From assembly GCA_949358305.1 (NCBI GenBank), contig OX442315.1, positions 15,340,427-15,404,426 on the forward strand: DNA of 64,000 nucleotides. Reading direction: 5' to 3'. The position numbers were made by a program, and so were the translations under genes. The stretch comes from Strigamia acuminata (lineage: Eukaryota > Arthropoda > Chilopoda > Geophilomorpha > Linotaeniidae). This document shows positions 29,125-41,744 of the stretch, piece after piece. Numbering within the stretch: the stretch's first letter is position 1; every line of letters starts with the position of its first letter. The notes beneath the pieces were generated by a model, which did no database searches, was not told the origin of the DNA, and saw only the letters and a program-made list of their open reading frames with translations.

Positions 29125-29544
29125 TTACCACAGGCATTAATGGCGCTAAAATCTAACAAAAACAGAACGAATAGTTTTTTTGTCGAAGGTCTTACGATCT
29201 TGCGGTCATCGTCAGATCAAATGGGTTGGTAGTCCTAAAACGTGGTGTAGACGGAAGCTTTAGATGGGTGGGTTGGAATCTCTAAGGTTATATCTGTTAA
29301 ACCTTTTTACGTATAGTTGACTAGGTTTGCATTCATGTTATCCATGTTTCATTATTCCTCTTCTATTGGTGTTTCTAGTTCTGTGTTGTCCTTCTCTTCT
29401 GTGGGCTTCTGTTAGTCGTTAGTCGTTCTTGGTTGGCAATAAGCTTCAGATTTGCCACTTATTTGTTGTTGGCAATAAAAGTGGCTCAAAAAAGGGAGAT
29501 AGTCTGGAATTGAACTGTAGTTGTAGGGTCCCATTTATTGGCCC

Positions 29545-30105
29545 ACTAATTTCCTAGAAATAACCACTGAATAAATATTAGGTTTCCCATTTACTATGTT
29601 TCTAACTAAATAGTTCCTGGTTTTCCACTAATTTTACTCATCCAATTTTAATTTCTTTTCCCACTAAAATTAAATTGGGTTTTCCACTAAAGAATTGTCA
29701 ATGTATTAACTGATTTTACTACTGCTTTCAAAACGTTTAGCAAACGTTTTGCCGTTGATTTGAAATGGTTTTCCCGTTCTGTTGGCTGGTTTTTCGGACA
29801 GCAACAGAGTTTTCCATCCAGTCTGTGTCGCAGTGTGCACATCCTAGACAGCTACCGACTTTGAGTTTCTTCTGAGTGCTTTGGGACGTGATGGCGAACA
29901 CACACCGAAGGCAATGATTGCTGATTCCGTCGATTCGATAACTAATACTTGTCGTAACGTGTTCGGAGAGACGGTAAAATTAAATTTTTTTAGTGGGAAA
30001 ATTAATTAAAATTGGATCAGTAAAATTAGTGCGACAAAAATAATTACTTAGTGAGAAACATAGTAAGTGGGGAATTAAATATTTATTTAGTGGGAAACTA
30101 ACGGA
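29545..30105. mobile_element. fold-back MITE with long inverted arms
   Basis: The arms at about 29563-29680 and 29978-30098 are inverted copies of each other, sharing AAAATTGGAT(G/C)AGTAAAATTAGTG, GAAACATAGTAA and AATATTTATT(C/T)AGTGG. The 300-bp centre is unrelated and non-coding. The exact ends and target duplication are unclear. Confidence 0.6.
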
Positions 30106-31799
30106 AAGAAGGGGTTTTTTAATCTGATTCCGTATTTATTTTTTTAAATAATAGTTTAAATATAAAATTAGTGTAATAAAAAGTTGAGGTGGTGCAGCCT
30201 AAACAGGGTTGAGCTTTCTGGGGAGCCCACAAGTGATAAGGTTCAAAGAGGTTAGGATGGGGGCTCGGTTGTTACTCTGCACAAGGGCTCTAGCCTGTGT
30301 GGTTATAAATATCACTTTGTTAAAGATGCATTATGGGGTTCAAGTTGAAATTCACTGGGCAAGAGCATCTACCATCCATCTGCAACAGCATTTTTTCTGG
30401 TTTTCCCAGTTCTTGGTGCAAATGCGATTGTGTTGCATGGCCCACTTCTTGCACAAGACTGACATGTGAAGGAATGCATTTATTTGACAGCCATATGGGC
30501 AATGTGCATTGGTAACTTTAGACAGTCTCTAAAATGGCCGATGGTCTTCGGAATAAAGAGAGATTTTGATAGAAAATAAGTGTTGATACATCATTTAAGT
30601 CTGCATTAAAGCTCCATATTTCTGTGCGTTTATTTCTCCTTGACAACCACATATACAATGCAATTTAGTGATACGTTATCTAAACAATATTACTGGTCTG
30701 TAAACCAGTGCCGGTTCATCGAGCAAACATTATACGGGCTTACTGGAGCAGTCCGTAACACATTGGGACAAAAAATACCGGTCCGATGGTCTAAATAGAT
30801 TCTCTATTAACGAAATGTTTTAATGGGAAGTTTATTTGTCCATAAGCTGAAGTTTTGTCCGTAGTTTGGAGTCGGTAGTTTGGTTTTAAGTATTGGAGAC
30901 AGCTGAATGAGCGTTGATATGTTGAATTGTGTATGAAACTTTTGTGCTTTTCCTATACACACCTGTTTGTTGAGAATGTGGTTTCGTTCGGCTATGATGT
31001 CGTTTCTCTTCTTCTGACCTTCTATTCAATAGAATGATGCAAGGGAAGCGAGGAACACGAATCCAGGTGAGACCCTCGTTTGAGCGAATTTGTTTAGTCG
31101 CGCAACCAGATTGAGATGTGCGTTGTAGAAAGGTATAGAATATATAGGAAAAAAGAAGCTCACCAGCGCCAGGTGTTGAAACTCAGCCTCCACGTCTTTT
31201 CCCAGCACCTGCTTCATTTTCCCACGATTTTTAAGATCGGTAGTTTTTTCTTTTTTCTTTTTTTAATTTTTTTTTTTTTTTTGGGCTGGCAACTTGGACT
31301 GGGAGTCTAAAATGGGAAAAATTTGCAATTGAAAATTAATTGGGTGAATGGGGGGAGCGTTTATTGGGCAAAAAGTGTTGTGTTGTAATGATGGTGATTT
31401 GGGATTAAGTTTGGAATTAAAATGTTGGATTTTTTTGTTTTGGATTTTTTAATTGGGTGGAAGTGTTGATGGTAAATGATAATAAAGAAAAGGTTGTTTT
31501 TTGGGGTTAATATCTGTATACTTGATTTTCCTGTTTTTGTGTTTTGTTTGTTTTAATTGATAGTTTTGTTATTTCTACAGATGGAGGTTTGTGGTTTTTA
31601 GACTTAGTTAGGTGGCATGTAGGCTTAATTTGGTTGTTTTATTTTTTTATTATTTTCTGTAAGTATATAAACTCAATTTTTAGTTTTGTGATTTTTGGAC
31701 CTAGTTTTGTAGATTTTGGACTTTGTTTTCTGGTTGTTAAGTCTAATTTAATTTTTTTTCTGTATAATCTGTGGGTAGTTATATTCAATTGTGTGGTTT
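30106..31799. other. gene-free interval with dispersed repeat fragment
   Basis: Bases about 30355-30445 resemble 53072-53155: both have GGCAA-A-CATCT-CCATCC, a T-run, GGTTTT-CCAG and GTGCAAATGC in order, about 70 percent alike by eye. They are two old copies of an unclassified dispersed repeat. The rest shows no gene; E-boxes occur at 31066, 31169 and 31206. Confidence 0.45.
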
Positions 31800-32310
31800 A
31801 AGACCAATAGTTTTTAGGTCTAATTTTTTTTGCTTATTGTGTAATCTAGGGGTTTTATGCTTAATTCTAAGTGTTTATACACTCAATTGTGTGTTTTTAG
31901 ACCTAGTTATATGGTTTTGAGACTGAGTTTCGTGCATTTATACACAATTACGTGTTTTTAGATATAGAGCGTTGTGGGTTTTTAGACCTAGATTTTTGGT
32001 TTTTAGATCTAGATTTTTGGTTTTTAGACCTAGTTTTCTGGTTTTTAGACCTAGTTTTCTGGATTTTAGACCTAGTTTTCTGGTTTTTAGATCTAGATTT
32101 TTGGTTTTTAGAACTAGTTTTCTGGTTTTTAGACCTAGTTTGCTGGTTTTTAGACCTAGATTTTTGGTTTTTAGACCTAGTTTTCTGGTTTTTAGACCTA
32201 GTTTGCTGGTTTTTAGACCTAGTTTTCTGGTCTTTAAACCTAGTTTTCTGGTTTTTAGATCTAGTGTTCTGGTTTTTAGACCTAGTTTTCTGGTTTTTGG
32301 ATTTAGTTTT
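31800..32310. repeat. 21-bp minisatellite (TTTAGACCTAG)
   Basis: The core 31970-32310 is about 16 copies of a 21-bp unit, GTTTTTAGACCTAGTTTTCTG, with CTAGA and CTGG variants; older copies precede it from 31800. Because 21 is divisible by 3, it stays open in two frames for over 120 codons. Confidence 0.9.
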
Positions 32311-35300
32311 GGGATATTTAAGTCGAACTTTATAGTTTTCTATATAATCTAGGCTTTTATGCTTAATTGTTTGTTTTTAGACTGACTTCCGAGTTTTTCA
32401 GGCTAAATTTGATCACATTTTTAGACCTATTTTATCTAATACTTTCTAAAAAAGATATAGCTATTTCTTTACAAGTCCACAGCAACAAACTTCACAAATT
32501 AAAATCACGATTTTTGGATCCCAAAATCAAAAGAAAAAATCAAAACCAAAACCAAAAATTACCAAAAAATACAAAATAAAAAAATAAAATTAGATAAAAA
32601 TATTAATAAATAAACAAATATAAGTACGTACAAGAATAAACAAACCACACGAAACAATAACCAAACATCCATTTTCCCTAATCACCAATCAATCATCCGA
32701 AACTTCGCCCAATTTCACCCACGAACAAAAAAAAAAATCCAATCGCACCTAATCGAATTAACCCAAACAATGACATTAATCCACACTCAACAGGGGTCAA
32801 CCAACCACACCAAAGAACGCGGGAAAAAAAGGGGTTCGCCAAACACACGGGTTTCGACACACAGGGGTGAGGAGGAGGATCCCTCAAGGGTGGGTTCCAT
32901 CCAGTGGGAGGGAGTAACGAGCACCTGGCGGCTAAAAAAACATCTGCTACTGCGTCTACCCAGTGACGTGGCGCGCTCTCATTGGCCCGCCGCCGTCCGC
33001 GGCACACGACGACTCGGTGTGGCGTCGGCCCCGGGGCGTCACTCGGCACGTGACTCAATTGTGTAGCGCGTGTCGGCCACGTGCCATTGATGAAGCTAAC
33101 GTGACGGCAACAAGATGGTGGGAACCAACATGGGACCGAGTTCACTTGCGGGGGCGGATTAATCACCCCCCATCGATACTCACGGCTCCCCGGCCCCGAT
33201 CTGCATGAAAAGCGTCCGACCGGACACCTGGAACGGAACGCGCGTTTCCACCTGGACGTCGGGACCCTCGAGTGTGGGAAAACGAGGCGAAACGAGCGAA
33301 ACGAGGCGAAATTTTGTGATTTGTGCGTTGAAATTCGGCGATTTTTGTTTTTTTGTTTTGTATGTTTTTGGTGCGATGACGTCGTAAGTTGTTTCCCTCT
33401 GAGGAAACTTGTTTGCATAACCTCCCTGGCGCCCACCTGGTCGCCACACCTGGCTGGGTGCACGTGCTTTTGCTGGAGACGTTGCCATGGCAAGGCAAAC
33501 AAGCCGAGGGGTCAACACCGGTTCGCCCTCTCCCTCGCGGTTTTGCTCTGTGTTTGTGTATGTGTGTTTTTTCGCCGGGATTTTATACTTTGAGTTTGTG
33601 GCTGAGATGCGTCGTGACTGGAAAGTGGTGTGGGAACGAAAATGGGCACGGATGGATGGATGGCGGTTTTTTTTTTTTTTTTTTTTTTTTTGGGATTAAA
33701 AATTATTTTGGGTGGAATTTTGGTGCGCGGAGTCCAATAATTGGTTTTTGTTTTTGGTTTTTTTGGTTTTAAATTTTTTTTATTGTAATTTGATATTTGT
33801 GTCGAGGTTTGTGTGTTTTCTAATGTTATTTTATGGGATTTAGGGTTTGGGTTTGTCAAAAATTGATGTTTTGTGAGGGGATGGAATAAGAGTTTTTGTG
33901 AGGAAAATTCGATTTATATTTGATGTAATTCGGGTGGAAAGTGTAAGAAAATTCCTGCGTGTAATTGATAGTCAAAGATGTATAGGAGTAAAAACGCGAT
34001 GTTATCCTGTGGGAATTAGGGTTAAATTTGGAATTGTGAAAATACTTGGATAGTAGATTTTTTTGAGTAAAAATGCATAAAACATAACTTTTCATGCATA
34101 AAAATTCAATATTTCACAATATTTTTGATGCATTTGAGCCAAAAATGTAAAAATGCCTACGTGTAATTGATATCCCAAGATGTATCGCAGTAAAGCCACA
34201 ATGTTACCCTACGGGAATTAGGCTTAAATTTAAAATACTAAAAACACCTACATTAATCGAACTTTTACACGCAAACATGCGTGAAACAAGGCTTTTCATG
34301 CACAAAATTCAATATTTCACCGCATTCTTGATGCAATTTGAACCAAAAATTCCAAAAATGTCAAAAATTCCTGCATAATTGACACCACCACCACCAATAA
34401 ACCCAAATCCTCCCAATTAGCATCTCATTTAACCCTAAACCCAATAGGATAACATCAAAAAAAAATTTCAAAAATTTAAAAAAAAAAAAATTAAAAAATA
34501 AAATGGCGTCAATCTAGATAACAATGGCATGGCACCTGTGCACACTACTGTTTGATAAGGTAAGTTGAGACAGTGTTGAGTGTGTTGCGCACATATTTTG
34601 GCCTTGAGGGGTAATTAGTCGTGAATCTGGGATGAAAACAAGGGGCCTGGAGGAAGGAAGAGGGCAGGGGGAGTCAGGAAGTCAGCCCCGCAGCGACACG
34701 CATTGTTCGTACTGTCGTGGGAAAGACCACTTCAGGGACAAAAGTTAGGTGGCGTTCTACTAGAGCCTATTGGTCACCCCCTTTCCCACCCGCCACCATC
34801 CTACTTACTCTTTACCCCGTCGCGTTTGCAGCTGTGTGATATCCCCCTCCCTGGCTTCAATTCTCCCACCCAACTCCCTCCATCACCCTCCGATCCGAAC
34901 TGCGACCCACCAACCCCACCAACCCACCTCACTCTCTCACTCTCTCTCTCTCTCTCTCTCTCCCTTCAACACAGCTGCGACTGCGAGCCCAACACACAGT
35001 CCAACTTGAAGCTGAGTGTGGGAAATTAATAATAACAACATGTTTAGGGTTAAGGGGAAGAAAAAAATGTAAAGTCAGTTGCAGAGTGGGAAAAAATGGA
35101 TAGAATGTTGCAGTTTGATGCTTTAAAGGGTGCAATGCGGGGTTTTGAAGAGGGAAGAAGTGGAAATTGGACACTTTTGGACATATTTTGCCAGTCTTAG
35201 GACTTTTTTCAACTTTTTTGAGCATTTTTTGAGCATTTTTGAACATTTTTTGGCTGTTTTTGATCAGTTTTGAAAATTTTTTGAATGTTTTTAATCAGTT

Positions 35301-36236
35301 TATAACATTTTTGAAATTTTTTTGATCGTTTTTGATCATTTTTGATCATTTTAGAACATTTTAGACTTTTTTTTGTACATTTTTTTAAAGGTTAAGATGT
35401 ATTGGTCTGTTTTTAGGCTGAAATGAGTATAAAATGTTGCAATTTCCTGCCTAAAAAGTTGCAATTTCCTGCCTTAAATTAGAATTAGGCATTCTGAAGG
35501 GAAAATTTGGTTTTGAAAGTGAAAATTGGGCTTGGAAGTTAAAAATTGGACGTTTTCCAACTTTTTTTTAAGGTATTGGTCTGTTTTTAGGGTCAAATGA
35601 TGTCATTTGTGTACCATATGTAAAATAAGATCTATTTTTAAACAAAATATTTCTACACAATTTGAATAAAAATTTGAGATGAAACAAAATATTACATTTT
35701 ATTTATTATTTAAGAAGAAGAAAAAAAATTACGTCATTTTCAACAGAAAAATAATACCATTTATTTTTAGTGCAAATTTCCCACGTTTCATCCTCCATTT
35801 TGTTTATTTTTACTTTTACTCGGCGAGCAAAAAAAATATTTTTATATTTTCACACTTGAAATCACATTACGACATTCGAACATTTCCTCATTGAGTTTGA
35901 TGCTCTATTTAACATTTCCCCATTCACGGGGATACAGAAACCTCGAACCGGCGCCATTTCCCCAAATAAATCATCAAAAACCATTGAAAAACCCCATAAA
36001 AATTAACCCTTTCATCCCTCGTTTAACCCCCACCTGTTAAACAGGTAGAAACACGTCTCTGACGTCATTTTTCATCAATTTCCGGAACTCATTTGACCTC
36101 ATTCTATGACATCATCGACTCCTATCCTCATTATCCTCGCCGAGGCGGAGTCCAAATCCAACAGCCAATGACAAGCCGCCTGGGCGTGTTGTTTGAATCG
36201 AGCGCATGCGCAGACCCGAGTTGCGCCCTGCTCCGC
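32311..36236. promoter_or_regulatory. upstream flank of the Id-like gene
   Basis: No gene I can support. A CpG-rich islet spans about 32880-33560 with five CACCTG E-boxes (32921, 33221, 33249, 33436, 33448) and a near-consensus X-box, GTTGCCATGGCAAG (33481-33494). A (CT)n tract lies at 34930-34962 and T-rich repeats at 35180-35400. The last 250 bases form the core promoter of the Id-like gene. A 269-codon minus-strand frame in the CpG islet lacks domains and has open shadows in other frames. Confidence 0.5.
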
Positions 36237-36244
36237 TATATAAG
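36237..36244 (+). promoter_or_regulatory. TATA box of Id-like gene
   Basis: TATATAAG in a GC-rich context, 167 bases before the start codon. It predicts transcription from about 36267-36275, which rules out the in-frame upstream Met at 36206 as the initiation codon. Confidence 0.75.
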
Positions 36245-36403
36245 CGAGTGGCGCGAGTATTCCGCTACTTTTTGGTGAGGAGCACTGCCCTTTACTGGAT
36301 TTACCCGATCCGCACTGACCACCCGACCTTCGCGGACCCCCTCACTCGTGAGCAAAAAAAAGTGTCGTCGAATCAATCGTGTTTGTCATTGATCATCAAC
36401 AAA

Positions 36404-37543
36404 ATGAAGTCGTCGTCGTCGTCGTCGAGTAATCTGAGCGAGAATGCGTCGAATTTGTTCCGTTGCGCGGGCGCGACCGGTCGCGTGTCGAAGCACAGTT
36501 ACCGCGACGCCGTGTCGGAGGAGATGCAGGTGTACTTCAGCAAACTTAAAGAACTTGTACCGTTCATGCCCAAGAACAAGAAGCTGTCCAAGCTGGAGAT
36601 CATCCAGTACGTGATCGACTACATCTGTGACTTACAACTCGCGCTCGAATCGCATCCGGCGCGATCGCCGCCCGGCTCAAACTCCAACTCGCCCGGCCCG
36701 TCGAGTCCCAACAGGACACCGCTCGGTGTCATCACGACGCCCAATACGCGGCCCAACACTTGCGCTGCGCAAGAGGTAAATATTTCGCACTTTTTAATTT
36801 TTTTTTAAATGGGGGGGTCTTTGGGTTTGGTTTGCTTGGTTTGGGGGTTAAATGGGTGGTTTTTAATTGGTTTTATTTAGTTTTTTGGAAATTTTTGGGT
36901 TTTTTAAATGAATTTATGGTATTTTATGGGTTTTTGAGTTTATTTTTGGTTATTTGGTTTATTTTTGGTTATTTGGTTTATTTTGGATTTTTTAATTATG
37001 AGATTTGATTATTATTTTTTTTGTGGTTTTTGGACTTTGGTTGTTGGGGGGGTCATGGGAAAGTTTGGTAAATTGTTGAAATTAGTTTGAAAAGATAAAA
37101 AGAATTAAATTTATATATTTTTGTTGAGGGGTGGGCATTGGTCAAGGGTCGGTTTAGTATTGGGTTTCATTGATTTGATCTTTTACGAGGGTTATTTCGA
37201 GTTATATATGAAAATAAGTGATTGAAAAAGTGATTTATAATTTTTTTTTCTTTTTTTTTTTTAAGGCAACACACCTGGATAAAGTTCCATCTCACCTGGA
37301 TGACCTCGGTACGAGGCCCGTGTCCTGTTAATTGAAGCTCCAGGTGTGAGATAGAGAGGTGAGTTTGCAATTTCATCTTATTGTGACGTAATTGTTATGC
37401 AATAAATAACAATTCGGATTGTATTTTTTTATTTTTTATTTTTGTGTTTTATTACATTGTATTTAATACTTTTTATTTTTTCTTTCGTTGCTCAGATATC
37501 GGACACACTAAATGAAATGAACAAATTGGATCTTCAATTTTAG
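36404..37543 (+). CDS. emc: Id / extra-macrochaetae HLH inhibitor
   Basis: Dominant-negative helix-loop-helix protein: it dimerises with E-proteins and proneural bHLH factors and blocks DNA binding because it lacks a basic region. Two exons, 36404-36775 and 37496-37543, give 139 aa. A poly-Ser N-terminus is followed by the HLH at about 36-80 ([20 protein letters not shown], then [20 protein letters not shown]). No cluster of basic residues precedes helix 1. A Pro/Ser-rich tail follows and the second exon adds [15 protein letters not shown]. Fly emc is longer; this length is nearer vertebrate Id proteins. The gene stands alone in about 40 kb of E-box-rich DNA, which suggests distal regulation. 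Confidence 0.95.
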
Positions 37544-38599
37544 ACGCTTTTGACGCTTTTGTTTCGCTTTTTTTGAATCGTTTTTTCCCATTTCATCATT
37601 TTTCGCGACCGGAGTCACAATTTTTTGTTTTTTGATTTTTCGGCGTTCCTATTCACGTACCTGGAAAACTTGGGAACTAAAATATTTTGTTTTTCTAATA
37701 ATAATCATATAATATATTCAATGTAATAATTTTCATCAACACGAACAACTGTGATTTGTATTTTTTTTAATTTTAATTTTTTTTTAATTTTTTTTTTTGG
37801 GATATTTTTTTTTTTTTTTAATTTTAAATTTTTAAAATAATTTTTAAAGAACGAAGAAGAAATTAATTTGTTTTCGTATCGTATGTATATGTGTATAGAA
37901 AGAAAAAGAACAAAGAAAAAGCTGTGTATATTTGTATTTTGTAAATTTGTAATTTTTGTTTCCATTTAATTATAATTCTATAAATAATTTTGTGATCACG
38001 TCAATTTCTACTTATTTGAGTATATCGTCGTAAATGTTGTCTGTAAATGTGTCGAATTCGTGTCACAATGTTGTAAAATACGTCAGAAAAATGTATTATA
38101 AAACATAAAAACTAAAAAAATTCAAAACAAACGATTTTTCTCGATTTCTTCGTTTTATTTCTTTAAAATTTAAAAATGGAAGAAATTGAAAAGTTTGCGA
38201 TAATTGCATGCGCGGTGGGGATTGTTATTAGTGCGCACCTGCGTCTGTCCAGCTGGTTGTACAGGTGCACGTCGAGGAATGTGACTGAGTAATTCCGATA
38301 TGCTTTGATTTAGCCTCGTTTTCGGATTTTGACCCCCTTGTGGGGTCGGCGTCCGCCTCCGCGTCCCTCCTCTTCATTTTGCATCGCGTTCGAGTGCATT
38401 GAATGGTGTGATGAGAGGCGATTATACTGATCGCTAAATTAAGCAAACAAATCTCTACATCTATATGCAGCCACTTATTTGCAGCTTTAATCGCTATTGT
38501 TGCGTTGAAAAATAAGTTGTTTTTTTTAATTGTTGAACATTTTTTTTTTTTGGGAATTTTAGTTTTTTAATTCAGTCGGTGGGAGACAAAAATGGTATT

Positions 38600-39345
38600 G
38601 TTGAGATTTCTGTTAATGCGCAACAAAACGTTTGGTATTGTTGAGAATCTTTATAAAAATGCGTCAACCCTGGCGTTGGTGAAAAAAGTAGTGAATGCGT
38701 CAAAAAATATTTTTTTGCATGGTTGGTAAGTAGTCAACAATGCGTCAAGAAAACTGGGAAAAAAAAAACACTTTTGGCATTCTTGAAAGAGAGTCAACAA
38801 TGCGTCAAAAAACAATGACAAAATGGTTTGTTGAGTTTTTCAACGCTTTGTTGACTGTTTTTTTTCAACAATGCAAAAACTGTTTTCATTGCATTGTTGA
38901 AAAATCAGTCAACAAACTGTTTTTATTGCATTGTTGAAAAATCAGTCAACAAACTGTTTTTATTGCATTGTTAAAAAAACTGTTTTTTCCAGTGTTTAAA
39001 AACTGTTTTTTCCAGTGTTTAAAAACTGTTTTTTCCAGTGTTTAAAAACTGTTTTTATTGCATTGTTAAAAAAAACTGTTTTTTCCAGTGTTTAAAAACT
39101 GTTTTTATTGCATTGTTAAAAAAAACTGTTTTTTCCAGTGTTTAAAAACTGTTTTTATTGCATTGTTGAAAAACCAGTCATCATACTCAACAATGCAATG
39201 AAAAAACTCAACAAAATATTTTTGCATTGTTGCAAAAAACAGTCAACAATGCTTCAAAAAACTGTTTTTGCATTGTTTCATAAAGTAGTCAACAAAGCAT
39301 CAAACAACACTGAACACAACATTTTGGAATTGTTGCAAAAAAATT
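38600..39345. repeat. CAACAATGC / TTTTTCCAGTG minisatellite
   Basis: Interspersed units: AGTCAACAATGCGTCAAAAA on one side, then 22-23 bp copies of AAAAACTGTTTTTTCCAGTG with TTT spacers (about 38985-39140), then CATTGTTGAAAAA copies. Confidence 0.8.
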
Positions 39346-40189
39346 AATTAATTAAAAAGTATATTTGTCAAGCGTAAAACCGTCTCACTAATGGTTTCCA
39401 TGACCCTAGAGAGATCGGGGGGAGGGGGGGGGGGGGGTGGGGGTTAGCAAATTGACCAGTGGGTGGCGACGACGGTGCACGCTAGGTTACGAACTACACT
39501 GGGTGACCCACCTGACAACAGGTAGACGTATCATATCCCACACACAACATTGAATTTTTATTGAATTAATATTTTACAACCTCATTGTTGTTGTGGAACA
39601 ATGAAAAGAAAACATATAAAACAGAATGGAAAAAAATTGAATAAAAATGAGCGCAGAAATAACAACAAAGAGAAATATTATTTTTTCTCAATGGTCGTCA
39701 TGGTAACCATACATACCGTACCCATTTACGATGACGAAGTCCAATCGCCATCACCATTACACAGTTTCATCCATCGGTGAGAAGCCAGGAGTTCCGGTCA
39801 CGCACATGCGTGCATGCGTCGGTGAATGCGCGGTAGAGCGAGGCGAGGCCGAATGATAATGTGAATGCGAATTCGAAGGAAGGAAGGATGTGAAGTGCAA
39901 AGTATGAATGAGACGAATGCGAGGGATTAATGGGAAAGGAATTTGTGTTTGTGTTCACTTCACTATACATGGACGAGGGAGGATTGCATGGACGAGTTTC
40001 GCTGCAATCGGAAATGGGCTGATGGGAACGGAATACTGTTGTGTGAATATTTATATCAAGTCAAGCAAGAAAAGTTAAAATATTCAATAATGTTCTCAAG
40101 ATGACAATAATGTGGTAACACTCGGTGTGTTGAGTATTGTTTTAAAAAATGCAGCAAAAAAGTGTAGAAAATATTTGGATTGTTCAAAT

Positions 40190-41100
40190 ATGAAAATCAT
40201 TACAACAATGAAAAATTATGGCAACAATGAAAAAAAATCGTGGCAACAATGAGAAAAATTATTGCAACAATGAAAATAAAATCATTGCAACAATGAAAAT
40301 AAAATCATTGCAACAATGAAAATAAAATAATTGCAACAATGAAAATAAAATAATTGCAACAATAAAAATAAAATCATTGCAACCATGAAAATAAAATCAT
40401 TGCAACAATGAGAAAAATTATCGCAACAATGAAAAATTATGTCAACAATGAAAAAAAATCGTGGCAACAATGAGAAAAATTATTGCAACACTGAAAATAA
40501 AATCATTGCAACAATGAAAATAAAACCATTGCAACAAGGAAAATAAAACCATTGCAACAATGAGAAAAATTATTGCAACAATGAAAATAAAATTATTGCA
40601 ACAATGAAAATAAAACCATTGCAACAAGGAAAATAAAACCATTGCAACAATGAGAAAAATTATTGCAACAATGAAAATAAAATTATTGCAACAATGAAAA
40701 TAAAATCATTGCAACAATGAAAATAAAACCATTGCAACAATGAGAAAAATTATTGCAACAATGAAAATAAAATTATTGCAACAATGAAAATAAAATCATT
40801 GCAACAATGAAAATAAAACCATTGCAACAATGAGAAAAATTATTGCAACAATAAAAATAAAATTATTGCAACAATGCAAATAAAATCATTGCAACAATGA
40901 AAATAAAACCATTGCAACAATGAGAAAAATTATTGCAACAATGAAAATAAAATGATTGTGAAAATTATTACCACAATGAAAAATCTGGCAACAATGAAAA
41001 AATCATTGTAACAATCACAATCAAATCATTGCAACAATGAAAAAATCATTGTAACAATCACAAAATCATTGCAACAATGAAAATCAAATGATTGTAACAG
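40190..41100. repeat. 21-23 bp minisatellite (ATTGCAACAATGAAAAT)
   Basis: About forty copies. The main unit is ATTGCAACAATGAAAATAAA plus ATC (23 bp), alternating with ATTGCAACAATGAGAAAAAT plus T (21 bp). A higher-order block of four to five units repeats in 40560-40930. The minus strand reads as a Phe/His/Cys-rich low-complexity frame. Confidence 0.9.
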
Positions 41101-41744
41101 TGAAAATAATATTTAAAAAAATAATGAAAATCATGAAACAGTGCATGGAAAAATGCACCAACAGTTTTGCATTGTTGAAACGTGAAAGTGTCGTATTTCT
41201 GCCCATTATTCATAGATTGGTGACTTTCAAGTCAACCGATCTTCATAAAATTTATCCATTTTACATTTCTAACTCAAAATTTTAGAAATTCTGAACAATG
41301 TTATATATAATAAAACGACAGCAGGATACACTTGTTATGAATGAATTATTACAGGGCTTATTCACCTTCTAAGCCTTTCTGAAAGCCATGTTCCAATTGA
41401 AGTAATTGCATGCATCATGTATGGAACTGTCAGAATTTGATTTGATAATAAGGTTTCAATTGAGTGTAGGTTCAAAACTCAAAAATTCAGGATTAGAAAC
41501 AGGATAAATACAGCTAATTAGGTTTACACAGTATTAAATATTTAAATACCGAAAAATATTCACTAGAAATTAAGTCATTGACCTGTCACAGTCGGCTAAA
41601 TGCATTTTTTGAGGTCACGAGTGTTATTTTTGAGTCTCTCTTTCTCTCTCTTTTTATCCGACTCTTGAAAACTGAAATTAATTTTTATTTAAATACCAGC
41701 TTGGATTTCTAGATGAATTATTAACCATGTTTGCACTTGGACCT

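Larger units (their letters stand above)
37544..41744. other. Id-like 3' region and gene-free interval
   Basis: The 3' UTR probably runs to about 38100. Beyond are E-boxes at 38236, 38262 and 39510, two large CAACAATG minisatellites (38600-39345, 40190-41100) and a G-run of about 30 bases (39415-39445) able to form a G-quadruplex. No gene seen. Confidence 0.5.

Noticed and set aside
31952-32352. Two overlapping frames of about 126 codons (WFLDLVF and VFRPSFL repeats)
   Set aside because: Product of a 21-bp tandem array that stays open in more than one frame.
32693-33502. 269-codon minus-strand frame in a CpG-rich islet
   Set aside because: No domain, low-complexity Arg/Pro/Cys content, several overlapping open frames on both strands and no splice or promoter support; expected by chance where stop codons are rare.
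36206-36403. N-terminal extension of the Id-like protein from an upstream in-frame Met
   Set aside because: The TATA box at 36237 places transcription start downstream of that Met, and the extension resembles no Id protein.
40190-41100. Regularly spaced repeats resembling a CRISPR array
   Set aside because: The units are contiguous AT-rich tandem copies without unique spacers, in a eukaryotic genome.
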